Shown here: positions 32,023 to 45,300 of the stretch, piece by piece
How the letters are laid out: every line of letters begins with the position of its first letter
Numbering within the stretch: position 1 is the stretch's first letter
From: Mycobacterium pinniadriaticum
GTDB taxonomy: Bacteria; Actinomycetota; Actinomycetes; Mycobacteriales; Mycobacteriaceae
Reading direction: 5' to 3'
NCBI RefSeq assembly: GCF_026242045.1
Contig: NZ_JAPJDO010000007.1
Location: 124,001 to 188,000 of the forward strand
Length of the DNA stretch: 64,000 bases
Program-made: the position numbers and the translations under genes
Notes under the pieces: model-generated
Database searches by the model: none
Told to the model about the DNA's origin: nothing
What the model saw: only the letters and a program-made list of their open reading frames with translations

Positions 32023-33276
32023 ATGGCAACATCGGCGACTGTGACCGCCACCCAGCCCGCGACTACCACCAGCGGCGCGGCGGGCACACCCGGTCAGCTG
32101 CGGATGATCGTGGTGCTGGGCGCGCTGGTGGCGCTCGGGCCGCTGACCATCGACATGTATCTGCCCGCGCTGCCGCGGATCGCCGACGAGCTCGGGGTGT
32201 CCTCCTCGGTGGCGCAGCTGACCCTCACCGGCACCTTGGCGGGTCTGGCGCTGGGTCAGCTCGTCGTGGGTCCACTGTCGGACTCGTTGGGTCGGCGTCG
32301 GCCGCTGATGGCCGGGATCGTCCTGCACATGCTGGCCTCGCTGCTGTGCCTGTTCGCGCCCGACATCGAGGTGCTCAGCGTGGCCCGCGGGCTACAGGGG
32401 ATGGGTGCGGCGGCCGCGATGGTGGTGGCCGTCGCCGTCGTGGGTGACCTGTTCGACGACACCGAAGCGGCCACGGTGATGTCGCGGCTGATGCTCGTCC
32501 TCGGGGTGGCGCCGATCGTCGCGCCATCACTGGGTGCGGCCGTGCTGCTCAAAGCGTCCTGGCATTGGGTGTTCGCCATGCTGATCGTGTTGGCCGGTGC
32601 GCTGCTGGTGATGGCCGCGCTGGCGCTGCCGGAAACGCTTGCCCGTCCCAACCGGCGACCGCTGCGAGTGCGTTCGATCGCGTCGACCTACCTCACCCTG
32701 TTGCGCGATCTGCGCTTCGTCATCCTGGTCCTGGTGGGCGCGCTCGGCATGGCGGGGCTGTTCGCCTACATCGCCGGTGCGGCCTTCGTCCTGCAGGGCC
32801 GCCACGGTCTCGATCAGCAGACCTTCGCGCTGGTGTTCGGCGCGGGCGCGATCGCGTTCGTCGCCGCCACCCAGTTCAACGTCGTGCTGCTGCGGCGGTT
32901 TTCACCCCAGCGCATCCTGGTGTGGGCTTTGGCTGCGGCGACCGTGCTCGGGGCGGTGTTCATCGCGCTGTCGGTCACCCACGCCGGCGGCATGTACGGC
33001 TTCCTGCTGCCGGTCTGGGCCATCCTCGCCATGATGGGCTTCGTCATCCCGAACGCGCCCGCGGTTGCGCTCAGTCGCCACCACGAGGCAGCTGGCACCG
33101 CCGCCGCGCTGCTGGGTGCCGCGCAGTTCGGCGTGGGTGCGGTGATCGCGCCGGTGGTCGGCTTGATGGGCAACGACGAGATCGCGCTGTCGGTGGTGAT
33201 GACCGCCGGCGTGGCGATCGCGCTGCTGGCGCTGTTGACCGTGGGTGTGCCTAGCGCACACGACGACGCAAGCTAG
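32023..33276 (+). CDS. Bcr/CflA-type 12-TM multidrug efflux protein (MFS)
   Basis: 417 residues from ATG 32023; GTG 32041 is possible. First helix MIVVLGALVALGPLTIDMYL with PALPRIADELG, and the MFS loop motif GPLSDSLGRRRPLM (motif A), identify the DHA1 drug:H+ antiporter group (Bcr/CflA). About 12 helices alternate with short loops. The last codons (SAHDDAS, stop TAG 33274-33276) lie inside the left copy of the 31-bp repeat that flanks the giant PGRS-like gene. The gene itself is complete. Confidence 0.9.
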   Translation: MATSATVTATQPATTTSGAAGTPGQLRMIVVLGALVALGPLTIDMYLPALPRIADELGVSSSVAQLTLTGTLAGLALGQLVVGPLSDSLGRRRPLMAGIVLHMLASLLCLFAPDIEVLSVARGLQGMGAAAAMVVAVAVVGDLFDDTEAATVMSRLMLVLGVAPIVAPSLGAAVLLKASWHWVFAMLIVLAGALLVMAALALPETLARPNRRPLRVRSIASTYLTLLRDLRFVILVLVGALGMAGLFAYIAGAAFVLQGRHGLDQQTFALVFGAGAIAFVAATQFNVVLLRRFSPQRILVWALAAATVLGAVFIALSVTHAGGMYGFLLPVWAILAMMGFVIPNAPAVALSRHHEAAGTAAALLGAAQFGVGAVIAPVVGLMGNDEIALSVVMTAGVAIALLALLTVGVPSAHDDAS

Positions 33277-33283
33277 CCCGCCG
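33253..33283. repeat. Left copy of a 31-bp direct repeat flanking the giant gene
   Basis: AGCGCACACGACGACGCAAG followed by CTAGCCCGCCG. It matches 48227-48257 at 30 of 31 positions (A versus C at position 8). It covers the last codons and TAG of the MFS gene and also retains the reverse-strand end codons (...GCG GGC TAG) of the Rv2629-like gene, whose intact copy is now 15 kb away. Confidence 0.9.
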
Positions 33284-33349
33284 CTGGCCACTTGTTGCGC
33301 GGATTTCGGTCTCGAAGTGTGCTCTGAAGTGGCCGCTCGATTCGTCTGC

Positions 33350-36300
33350 CTACACGTCGATCAAAGTGCCGCCGAGGAACCTGCTGATGGCCGCTTTCTG
33401 ACCGCTGTATTTATCGCTGGGCGTGTTCCAGAAGTAGTTACTGAGATCGGTGTAGGTGGCGATGTTCGTGTGAACTCCCCACAACCAGTCGTCATCATTG
33501 TCGCTGTTCGGGCTGCTGCCAGTGAAGACGTTGCCAGCGAGGTTCTCCGCGATTGTCGGCCCATCTAGTAGGACTCCGACCAAGGGGGGAAAGAGTAACG
33601 ACCCGACGCTCGTTACGACGCTAGCCCCATTTGGGATGTTGTCATCGACGTCCTGGACGTGCAGAGTTGTGACGAACGGGTTGGTTGCGACGATGGGAGA
33701 TCCGAACGTCACCACCGTTGTGATCGGCCAGGCTCCGGCTGGGTTGGCAATCTTCACGAGGTTGTTCCAATAGGCAAGGTTCTGCGCGTCCATGCCGCCC
33801 TGGCTGTAGCCGACGATCATCATCTCGTCGACTGAGCCGCATGATGCGTCGTTGTTGCAGGCGGCGATTTCAGCCCGGATCTTCTCCGCCTGATCGTCTT
33901 TCGGGACACCCAGACGGCTAAAGAAGTTTTCGAAAGCACCCTGGTTCGCGGCCGGGTCTCCCGACCAGTCGTTGGTAGTGCCGCCGATGTAGACGATCAT
34001 TCGGTTCTTGTCATCGCTACCGCGCACGATTTGGATGAACACTCCGTTGCCGTAGTGGTTGGTGGCGTTAAAAACGTTGCTCCACAACGAGCTCAGCGTC
34101 GCCGGTGCGCCGTTGCCGGTGCCGTGCAGGCCATCGCGTCCTGAGTTGGCCGCTCCGTCGCCGCCACGGCCCCCCTCGCCGCCGGCGATCTTTCCGCCAC
34201 CGTCGCCGCCGGAGGCATCTCCGCCATTCCCGCCGTTACCGCCGTCGTAGGTAGTTCCGGTGCCGCCGTCGCCGCCGTTCCCGCCGGTGGCGTTGCCCGT
34301 GCCACTTGTCGACCCATCGCCGCCGTAGCCGCCGTCACCGCCGGTGTCGCCCTCGCCGCCGGTGCCACCCGCGCCGCCGGTGACGTTGCCCAGTCCGGTC
34401 GTGGTTGCTGATCCACCGAGGCCACCGTCGCCACCGCCCGAAGTTCCGTTGCCTCCATTACCGCCGTGTGCGCCATGAGCAGGTTGCGTGGAGCTGGAGT
34501 TCGAGATGGTGACCGAGCCTCCTGAGCCACCGCTACCGCCGAAGCCGGTGGTTCCGTTGCCGCCGTCCCCGCCGATGCCGGGGCTGGCGATACCCAGTCC
34601 CGTGGCGTTTGCCGAGCCGCCGTCGCCGCCGGCCCCACCGTTCACCCCGTCGGTGCCGTGAGTCCCGCTAGCGCCGCGCGCGTATCCATATCCGGCGTTC
34701 GACGCGTTGCCACCGTCACCGCCGCTCCCACCGCCCGTGGTACCGGTGCCCCCGGTGCCGCCAATGGCGCCGATCGCGTTGTTGAGGGAATCGCCGTTGA
34801 CAATCTCCGCGTCGCCGCCGGCCCCTCCGTCGCCGCCCCGACCCTGGGTGCCGTTGCCGCCGTTGCCGCCAACGCCAGCCGTTACGGAGCCCAGGCCATA
34901 GCTGGCGGCGCCGCCGCCGGAACCGCCGTCGCCGCCATAGGTGCCGGTGCCGCCCGCGCCGCCGCGACCACCGGTCGTGGAAGCAGTCGAGGAGGTCGCC
35001 CGGTGCCAAGGATCGGCAGACATGATGATGGCGAATCCTCCAGAACCTCCTTCGCCGCCGTAGCCGTTGGTGTCGTTGCCGCCGCTGCCAGCGGCGCCAC
35101 CCGATGCGTTACCAGTTCCGTGGTTCGATGCCCCGCCTCCATTGCCGCCGTCACCGGCTCCCGCGCCCGTACCGGCCGCGCCGTTGGCACCGGCACCGCC
35201 GGTCGCATCCCCGCCGCCATAGTTGGTGGCATTGCCGCCGCTACCGCCGTCGCCGCTGGCCGCGCCGGTACCACTACCGCCGGCACCTCCCGCTCCACCA
35301 ACTGCGTCGGCAAAGGAGCCAACGCTGCTGATCTCTGCGGAGCCGCCGACGCCGCCGCGTCCACCGCCAACGCCGTTGCCGCCGCGGCCACCGGAACCGC
35401 CCACTGCGATCACCGTGGAAGAGCTGTTGTCGATCGTCGCGTTGCCGCCGGCGCCACCGGTGCCACCGGTACCGTCGGTACCGTTTCCACCATCGCCACC
35501 GGCGCCGGGGGTGACCGGACCGAGTCCGATAGTGGAGGCGTTGCCGCCGGATCCGCCACTGCCGCCGTAGGAGCCGTTGCCGCCGCGGCCGCCGCGGGCG
35601 CCTGCAGCCATTTGAGTAGATCCGCTATTGGAGATGCTGGCCGCACCGCCGTTGCCGCCGTTCCCGCCGCCGTCGCTCCCGGTACCTCCGGCGCCCCCTG
35701 TGCCCGGGGTGACTACGCCGAACCCGGTCGTCGACGCCGAGCCCCCGTTGCCGCCGTTGCCGCCAGACACACCATCAGCACCGACACCGCCGGCGCCGCC
35801 GATCGCCGACGCCCATGACGACGCGTTGACTATCGCCGCGTCACCACCGTTGCCGCCGTCGCCGCCGCCGTCGGCACCACTTCCGCCGGCGCCACCGCGG
35901 GCCCCGACCGCGTTGGCTGTCGAGGCGTCGTTGATGATCTGCGCGGTTCCTCCGTTGCCTCCGTTGCCGCCGCGGTTGACGGTGCTCGTGCCGCCTGCAC
36001 CACCAACTCCGGGTGTGAGGGTGCCCACACCATAGGAGACGACGTTGCCCCCCTTGCCGCCATCGCCACCTGAGGTGCCGGTACCGCCGATGCCTCCGGC
36101 AGCGCCGGTCGCAGTGCCCGTTGCCGTCGCTTCGCCCACGATCGCGGCACCGCCGTTGCCGCCGTTGCCGCCCCGTCCGCCGTCGAGGTCGTTGCCGCCG
36201 TTACCGGCCGCACCGCCGATCGCATCGCCCGATCCGTAGCTGATTCCGGTGCCGCCGGTGCCGCCGTCACCGGCGCCAACGCCGATACCACTGCCTCCGC

Positions 36301-39300
36301 TGGCACCGGCACCGCCGATCGCATCGCCGTGGCCGGAGTTGTAGGCGTCACCTCCGGCGCCGCCGTTGCCGCTGGCCGACCCTGCTCCGCTGCCTCCAAC
36401 ACCTCCGGCACCGCCAACGGCATTGAGGGTTGAGGTACTGCTGGAGATGATCGCGGTTCCTCCGATGCCACCGGTGCCACCGACAGTGCTGCCGTAGCCG
36501 CCGTTGCCGGCGGTCCCGGCGGTGACGTGTCCGTTGCCGCTGGTGGACGCGGTTCCGCCGGTGCCGCCGGTGCCGCCGGTGGCGGTGTCGCTGGCTATCC
36601 CGCTTTCGCCTCGTCCGCCTTGCCCGCCGGTGCCGCCGTAGGCATTGCCGGACCCCGTAGTACTCGCCGAACCGCCGGTGCCGCCGGTGCCGCCGGCGGT
36701 GTGGAGTTCGTAGCCATTCCAGCCGTGGTAGCTGTAGACATCGCGGGTGCCGGTACCGGCTTGTCCGCCAGTGGCGCCGGTGGCATCGACGCCTGAGGTG
36801 GTGTTGGAGATGGATGCGGCGCCGGCGCTGCCTCCGTTGCCGCCGTACCCGTCGGTGCCGTTTGCACCCATGCCGCCATTGCCGGCGGTGACGTGTCCGC
36901 TGCCGTAGGTGGTGGCGTTTCCGCCGCCTCCACCCGCCCCGCCGTTGGCACCGGCCGAGCCACTACGTCCGTTGGCGCCGTAGGCGTTTCCGGCGCCGTA
37001 GGTGACGGCGCTGCCCCCGGAACCACCGGCTCCGCCGTAGCCGTAGCCGTAATAGGTGGTGCCCGCGCCGCCATTGCCGGCGAACCCGCCCATCGCGCCG
37101 ACCGCGTCGACAGCCGACTCACTGTTGTAGACGTAGGCGCTGCCGCCAGTGCCGCCAGTGCCGGCGACTTCGCTGCCGGTGCCGCCGTTGCCGCCGGTGC
37201 CTGGGGTGGTCTGGCCGAGTCCATAGTTGACGGCGTCGCCGCCGACGCCCCCGTCGCCGCCGGTTGCTCCGTTGCCACCGTTCCCGCCACGTCCCCCAGT
37301 CGTGGTCGCCGTGGACGAGCTGACGTTGACGTATGAGGCGTCGCCGTTGGGATAGGTCCCCGGGGGGGTCGGGGTGACGCCGTTGTAGTTGGTGCTGTAG
37401 CCACTGCTGTAGGTGGCGCCCTGGTCGGTGGTGCTGTTGAAGCGATAGTTGATGAAGGCGCCGGAACCGATGCCGCCGTCGCTGAAGTTGTAGCCGGTAC
37501 TGATGTAGGCGCTGCCGCCGGCGCCGCCGCTGCCGCCGTACCCGCCGGGGGCGGAGCCGCCGTTGCCGCCGGGGGCGGAGCCGCCGTTGCCGCCGTCTCC
37601 GGCGATGGCGTTTCCGGTTCCGAAGGCGATGGCGTTGCCACCGCTGCCGCCGCTCCCGGCGCCGTAGGTGTCGGAGGTTCCGGTGCCGCCGTCGCCGCCG
37701 TCGCCGCCGTGGGCGTTGCCTGCTCCATTGTGGACAGCGCCACCACCTGCGCCGCCTGCGCCGCCGCGGCCGCCATTACCGCCGCCACCACCCGCTGCGT
37801 TGGCGGTAGAGGCGGTGTTGGTAATGATGGCGTTGCCGCCGGACCCGCCGCTGCCGTCGCCATCGGTGCCACCGGCGCCGTTGCGTCCGTCTGCGCCGGT
37901 GGCGTTGCCGAGTCCGTTGGTGGTGGCGGTGCCACCGTTGCCGCCGCCCCCGCCGAACTGTCCGCTGCCGCCTAATCCGCCGAGGCCGCCGATTACGTCG
38001 ACCGTGGAGGTGATGTTGGTGATCAGCGTGTCGCCGCCGCGTCCGCCGGTGCCACCCGAACTGTTGCCGCCGCCGCCGCTACCGCCGGTACCTGCGGTGA
38101 CTTGTCCCAGGCCGCTGGTGGAGGCGTCGCCTCCTCGACCGCCGGCTCCACCGCTGAATGTGGTTCCGGTGCCACCTGTCGCACCGGACCCTCCGAAGGC
38201 ATGTCCTGCGGAGGTCTCGTTGTAGATGTAGGCGCTGCCGCCGGCCCCGCCGAGGCCGCCGCTGGAGCTTGTCGTACCAGCGTGTCCCGTCCCGCCGTAG
38301 GCGTTGCCGGTGCCGTAGGTGGTGGCGTCGCCGCCGCTGCCCCCGGCGCCGCCGGTGTTCGCGCTGGTGCCGCCCGCGCCGCCGGTGCCGCCGACCACGT
38401 CGATATTGGACGCGCTGCTGGAGATGACGACAGTGCCGCCACCACCACCCATCCCACCGATGGTGGTGCCGTAGCCGCCGTCGCCAGCCGTGCCGGCGGT
38501 GACGTGTCCGCTTCCGGTGGTGGATGCAGCGCCGCCAACACCGCCGGTGCCACCAGTTGCGGTGATGTTGTTAGTTGCGCTGTCGCCGCGTCCGCCTTGA
38601 CCGCCTGCGCCGCCGGAGGCGTCGCCGGTTCCCGTGGTGGCTACTGAACCTCCCGCACCCCCGGCTCCGCCGGCGTACATGGTGTACGAGACGGGCCAGC
38701 TGGAGATGACGACATCCTTGGTGCCGGCGCCGCCGCGCCCGCCGTCGGCGCCGGCGACATTGAGACCTGAGGTGGTGTTGTAGATGGACGCGGCTCCTGC
38801 GCCGCCGCCGGCTCCGCCGTATCCATCGGTGCCGTTCCCGCCGTTCCCGCCGCTTCCCGCGGTCGCGCGGCCGGTGCCGTAGGCGGTGGCGCCGCCTCCG
38901 ATGCCCCCGGCTCCGCCGTTGGCGCCGGAGGATCCGTCACGTCCATTGGCGCCGAGGGCGTTGCCGCTGCCGTAGGTGACAGCGTTGCCACCTGAGCCAC
39001 CGGAGCCGCCATAGCCGTAGTTGGGGGAGTACCGATAGGTGGTGTCCGCGCCACCGCGGCCGGCGGACCCGCCCTGCGCCCCGACAGCATCAGCGGTTGA
39101 GTGACTGTTGTAGACGTAGGCGCTGCCACCGGTACCGCCGGACCCGCCGACGGCGTAATACCCACCCGATCCGCCGACAGCGTGCGGAATCACGGTGGAC
39201 GGATCGAATGAATCGGCCCATTTGGCGATGACCGTTCCTTGGAAGCCCGCGAGATCCGCCTTGGTGCCCGAATATCCTGCCGAGTTGTCGAATTGGGTTC

Positions 39301-42300
39301 CGACGTTTTCGTACGTTGTTCGGTCCGTATGCACGTTCATGTAGCCGTAGGCGAATTCGATCGGCCAGGTGATGTAGCCGTCCGGATCGTCGGGTTGAAC
39401 GCCGCCACTGGATGCGAAGACATGGCCCTGAGCTTGGGCGGTGGCAAACGCGTCGGCGTCCGTGAAGTATGCGGCGAGCGGATCGGCAGGGTCGAGCAGA
39501 TGAACAATGTGAATACTGCCGGGAATTGATTGACTGGTGATGGGGCTGCCGAAAGTTACGACGGTGGTGATGTTGTCGTAAAGTCCCGAGGACGCGATGT
39601 TCTGCGCATCGACTCCACCCTCGCTGTAGCCGACGACCATGATCGGTAGGTCGGGATTCACAGCCACGGCGGCGTCGATTACGCCGATGACGGCGGGATT
39701 CAACGTGCCGAGAACCGCCTGGTTCATGGTGTCCCAGCCGGTTTGGTCCGCCCCGAAGAAGTGGGACGAGGTGCCAGAGATATAGACGATCAGGCTGTCA
39801 CCGTCGGGTGTCTGGACCTTTTCGACCACGACCGACGTTCCTGCCCCGTCGAAATCCGCGAGATCGCGCAGGCGGTCGTACAGACCCGCCGTTGACGTCG
39901 GCGATGGGCCGTAGGTGGCGTTTCCGCCAGTGCCGCCGGTGCCGGGGGTGACGAAACCGAGTCCATAGTTGTAGGCGTCGCCACCGGCTCCGCCGCCACC
40001 GGCGATGGCTCCGTCGCCGCCGTTCCCCCCGTCGCCGCCGGTGGCGGTCGCGGTCGAGGAACTGTCGCTGACATCGTAGGCGTCCCCATTGGAATCGGTG
40101 GCCGGGGCGTAGGCGGAGACCGCGTTGAAGTTGTTTCCGGTGCCGGCGTTAAAGGTGCTGCCGTAGTCGGACTTGATGTAGGCGGTCCAGTCAGAGGCGC
40201 GCACGACGTATCGATTGTAGCTGCCGTAGCCGTATCTGATGTGGCTCGGACTGCCGATGTAGGCGCCGCCGCCGGCTCCGCCGTTGCCGCCGTAGTTGCC
40301 CGGAGCGTCGCCTCCGTCGCCGCCGTCTCCGGCGGTGGCGTTTCCGGTTCCGAAGGAGATGGCGTTGCCGCCGGTACCGCCACTTCCACCGGCGATGTCT
40401 GTGGTTCCGGCACCGCCGTCACCGCCGTCACCGCCCTGGGCGTTGCCTGCTCCGTAGTGGACGGCGCCGCCGCCGTTACCACCGGCACTACCGCGTCCGC
40501 CGTTGCCGCCGTCGCCGCCTGCCGCGATCGATGCGGAGGTGGTGTTGACGATGATCGCATTTCCGCCGTCGCCGCCGCTTCCACCGGCTTCGGTGCCGAG
40601 GGCGCCGTCGCTTCCATCGGCGCCGGTGGCCGTGCCGAGCCCGTAGGTGGTGGCGCTGCCACCGTTGCCGCCGCGCCCGCCGTATTGGCCGCTGCCGCCG
40701 AATCCGCCGAGGCCGCCGACGACGTCGGTGGTGGAGGTCAAATTGGTGATCAACGTGTCGCCACCGCGGCCGCCGGTACCGGCCACATAGTTGCCGTCGC
40801 CGCCGTTACCGCCGGTCCCCGCGGTCACTTGTCCCACACCGGTGGTGGAGGCGTCACCGCCTCGTCCGCCGTCACCACCGTTCCCGCCAGCGCCGGTACC
40901 GGCGCCACCCGCTCCGCCAGCCCCTCCGAACGCGTCTCCGGAGGACGTGTCGTTGAAGATCGAGGCGTTCCCGCCGTAGCCGCCGTTGCCTCCGTTAGGG
41001 CCTGCGGTACCCGCGTGCCCAGCCCCGCCGTACGCATTGCCGGTGCCGTACGTGGTGGCATCGCCACCGAAGCCACCGGCTCCGCCGGTGTTGGCGCTCG
41101 TGCCGCCGAGCCCACCGGCCGCGCCGACGGCGTCGAGGGCGGAGGTGACGCTGTAAATGGTTGCTGTGCCGCCAGACCCGCCGATACCCCCGGTGGTGGT
41201 GCCGTAGCCGCCGTTGCCGGCGGTCCCGGCGGTGACGTGCCCGGAACCGTAGGTGGAGGCGCTGCCGCCGACTCCGCCATTGCCGCCGGCTGCGGTGTTG
41301 CCGGTTGCTCCGCTATCGCCAGCTCCGCCTTGTCCGCCGGTTCCGCCGGCGGCGTCACCGGTTCCGGTGGTGCTGGCCGATCCGCCGGCGCCGGCGACAC
41401 CACCGGCAACGTGATAGCCGTAATTGGCGAAAATATCGCGGGTGCCGTTGCCGCCTTGTCCGCCGGTGGCGCCGACGACGTCGTGGGCGGAGGTGGTGTT
41501 GGAGATGGAGGCGCTGCCGGCGCCGCCGCCGGTGCCGCCGTATCCGTCGGTGCCGGTTCCGCCATTGCCGCCATCTCCGGCGGTGACCTTTCCGGTGCCG
41601 TAGGCGGTCGCGTTGCCGCCGTATCCGCCGTCTCCGCCGTTGGTGCCGGTTGAGCCCTCACGACCATCGGCTCCGATGGCGTCGCTGGAGCCGTAGCTGA
41701 CTGCATTGCCCCCAGAGCCGCCCGCGCCACCGCCGCTGCCGGCGAGTCCGCCCTGTGCGCCGATGGCGTCCACGGTCGAATCGCTGTTGTAGACGTACGC
41801 GCTGCCGCCGATCCCGCCGCCGCCGCCGCCGCCGACGTTGGTGCCGTCGCCGCCGTTTCCACCGACTCCGGCGGTGGCGCCGCCGAGGCCGTATTGGTAG
41901 GCGTCGCCCCCGGTTCCGCCGCCGCCTCCAGTAGCTCCGTCACCGCCGCCTCCGCCGTGGCCGCCGCTGGCGGTGGCTGTCGACGAACTGATGTTGGTGT
42001 AGTAGGCGTCCCCGCTGGCGTCGGTGCCGGGTGCGTGGGCCTGGCCGTAGCCGTCGACGTAGCTGGAACCGCCGACGATGGCGCTGCCACCGGCGCCTCC
42101 GCTTGCGCCCACCCCGTCTGGTGCATTCCCACCGTCGCCACCGTTCCCGCCGGTGGCGCTGCCGGTTCCGTAGTTGTAGGCACGGCCGCCGAGCCCACCG
42201 GCACCGCCGGACAAGCTGACTGTTCCGGCGCCACCGTCACCGCCATCACCGCCCTTGGCGGCACCCGCCCCGTAACTGGTGGCAGATCCGCCACTACCTC

Positions 42301-45300
42301 CGCTGCCGGCCCCGAATTCTTGGCTGGCGTGACGGCCGTTACCTCCATCGCCGCCGGTCGCCGTGGCGGTGGAGTCACCGTTGTGGATCGTCGCGGTGCC
42401 GCCGTTGCCGCCGCTGCCGCCGGCAGTGCTACCGAGAGCGCCGTCACGGCCGTCGGAGCCGGTGGCGATGCCTAATCCATAGGTGGTGGCACTGCCGCCA
42501 TCGCCGCCTCCGCCTCCCAGCTGACCGCCGCCGCCGAGCCCGCCCACTCCGCCGGTCGCATCCTGAGTGGAGGCGACGTTGGCGATGAGAGTGTCGCCGC
42601 CGCGTCCGCCTGTGCCGCCGACATAGGTGCCGGTGCCGCCATCGCCGCCCACGCCGGCGGTTATCTGCCCTAAACCGTTGGTCGAAGCACTGCCGCCCCA
42701 ACCGCCGCCGCCACCGGTTCCGTAGGTGCCGGTGCCGGTGCCTCCGATGCCGCCCGCACCGCCGACCGCGTCCGCGCTTGAGACGTCGCTCGAGATCGTG
42801 GCGTTCCCACCGACTCCGCCGCGTCCGCCGGTTGCCGTGTTGCCGGTTGCTCCGCTGTTGCCCGCTCCACCTTGTCCGCCGGCGCCGCCGTGAGTGTCGC
42901 CGGAACCGGTGGTGCTCGCTGATCCACCGGAACCGCCGTTGCCGCCGGCAGAGATCAGCGAGTACCAGTAGGTGTCCTGGGTGCCGACGCCGCCCTGTCC
43001 GCCGATGGCGCCGACGACATCCAGGGTTGCAGTGGTGTTGAAGATGTCCGCGGCTCCGGCGCTGCCGCCGGTGCCGCCGTATCCGTCGGTGCCGGTTCCT
43101 CCGTCGCCGCCGTCTCCGGCGGTGACGTGTCCGGTGCCGTAGGTGGTGGCGTTTCCGCCGTAGCCCCCGGCGCCGCCGTTGGCGCCGGTTGAGCCGTCGC
43201 GACCGTCGGCCCCGAGGGCGTCGCCGGAGCCATAGGTGACCGCATTGCCCCCGGATCCGCCCGCCCCGCCGCCACTAATCGGCGATCCGATACTGGCCGC
43301 ACCGCCGCTGCCCGCGGAGCCACCCACCGCGCCGACGGCATCGACGGTGGAGTCGCTGTTGTAGACGTAAGTACTGCCCCCGGTGCCGCCGTTGCCGCCG
43401 ACGTTTCCGCCGTTGCCACCATTTCCGCCGGTGCCGGCGGTCGCTTGGCCGAGTCCGTAGTTGTAGGCGGCGCCCCCGGTGCCGCCGTCACCACCGGTGG
43501 CTCCTTCGCCACCGTTACCGCCGCGGCCGCCGGTGGCGGTGCCAGTCGATGAGCTGTTGTTGACGTAGGAGGCGTCGCCGTTGGAGTTGGTGGGTGGCGC
43601 GTAGGCGTAGATGTTTCCGTAGGAGTTTGCGACGTAGCCGGAACCGCCGACGAACGCGCTGCCGCCGGCACCGCCGCTTCCACCCAACCCGGCCGGGGCG
43701 TTACCACCATCGCCGCCGCTTCCCGCCGTGGCGTTTCCGATGCCCGACGCGACGGCACTACCGCCCAACCCGCCGGCACCGCCGTTGGCGTGACTGCCAT
43801 CTGCGTCGGCACCCGCGCCGCCGTCGCCGCCACGGATGTCACCGGTTGACGCGCCACCGTTCGCGCCCATGCTGCCGGCGTTGCCGCCGTCTCCGCCGGT
43901 GCCGGCCTCACCTCCGGTCCCTCCGGCGCCGCTCGTGCCGTCGGAACCGGTATTGCCTCCGTCTCCGCCTGCGCCGTCCTGGGTGTAGGAGCCGGCTTGT
44001 CCCCACATGCCGGCCGCGCCGTCGCCGCCGTCGCCGGCTGTTCCGGCGTTGCCGCCGTTGCCGCCGTTGCCGCCGTCGCCGTTGGCGCCGGCCTGGCCGG
44101 TTCCCCCCGCGGCTATCCCGCCGGCATTGCCACCGATTCCGCCGGCGCCACCGTTTCCGCCGTTGCCGCCGTTGCCGCCGGTGCCGCCGCTGCCGTTGTT
44201 GGTTCCGGCCACGCCGGTCGCTCCGGTGCCTCCTCGTCCTCCGCCGCCTCCGGTTCCGCCGGTTCCGCCGGTGCCGCCGTTGCCGCCGTTGCCGGAGATC
44301 GATCCGCCGAGTCCTCCGGCGCCTCCGGCGCCTCCGGTTCCGCCGGCGCCGCCGGTTGCGCCCGTGCCGCCCTCGCCGCTGGCGACGGTGGAGTCGCTGC
44401 CGGCCTGCCCGGCTCCGCCGTCACCGCCGGCTCCGCCGTCACCGCCGTTGCCGATGGCTCCGCCGTCACCGCCGTTGCCGCCGTTGCCGCCGTTGGCGCC
44501 GGGGGCGGTGGCGTTGCCGCCTGCGCCGCCGTTGCCGCCGTCGCCTCGGAGTTGTCCGCCGTTGCCGCCGTCTCCGCCGGCTTGTCCGGCCAGACCGGTA
44601 CCGCCGGCTCCGCCGTTGCCGATGAGCGTGGCATCGCCGCCGTCACCGCCGTTGAAACCGTTGCCGCCGTTACCGATGAGAGCGCTGGCTCCGCCGTTGC
44701 AGGCGGTGTTGGCGGTGCAGGTGGTGGCGTCGTAGCTGAATCCGTTGCCCAGTAACAGTCCGGCGTCGGCGTGGCTGGCGGTGCCGTTGGCGATCAACAG
44801 CCCGGCGTGACCGGCGGCCGAGCCGACGCCGTCGTAGTCGTCGACGCGGTCGATAAGGACACTGCCCCCGGCGGTGTCGCCGGTGAAGACGTTGCCGCTG
44901 GCGGTGTCGATGACGTTCACGGTTCCGTGGGCGGTGTCGCCGGTGTAGGCGATCCCGCTGACGTAGATCCGGCTGTCGTCGGGGTTCACGGCGATGTTGG
45001 ACAGTGGGCCGGGTACCTGGAATGCGTCGACGGCGATCGAATTTGTGATCGTGTTGGTCGCGGTGTCGATGACATGCACCGCGCCCAGCGGGGAGCCGCT
45101 GTCGATGGCGTCGCCGATGGTGTAGACGGCGTCAGCGGTGAGGTTTACCGCGCTGATGTAGACCTGCGCGCCGTCGGCGGTGACCGCGAGACCGGTGGGC
45201 AGATCGGCGGTGAGCAGGGTGTCAGTCACCAGGCCGGTGGTGCCGTCGATAACGTAGACGGCGCCCTGAACCTGGCCATCTTTCACCAAATACGCTGTGG

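Noticed and set aside
34658..35818. Long plus-strand open frames opposite the PGRS region (for example 34658-35818, 37668-38225, 40241-41653, 43594-44755)
   Set aside because: They are antisense frames of the GGxGGxGG repeat, made only of Ala/Gly/Val/Thr or Arg/Pro runs, with no start signals or domains. The GCC-rich repeat leaves all frames open.
34101..44760. CRISPR-like periodicity
   Set aside because: The repeats are protein-coding glycine-rich codons with variable short periods; there are no constant 20-40 bp repeats with unique spacers and no cas genes.
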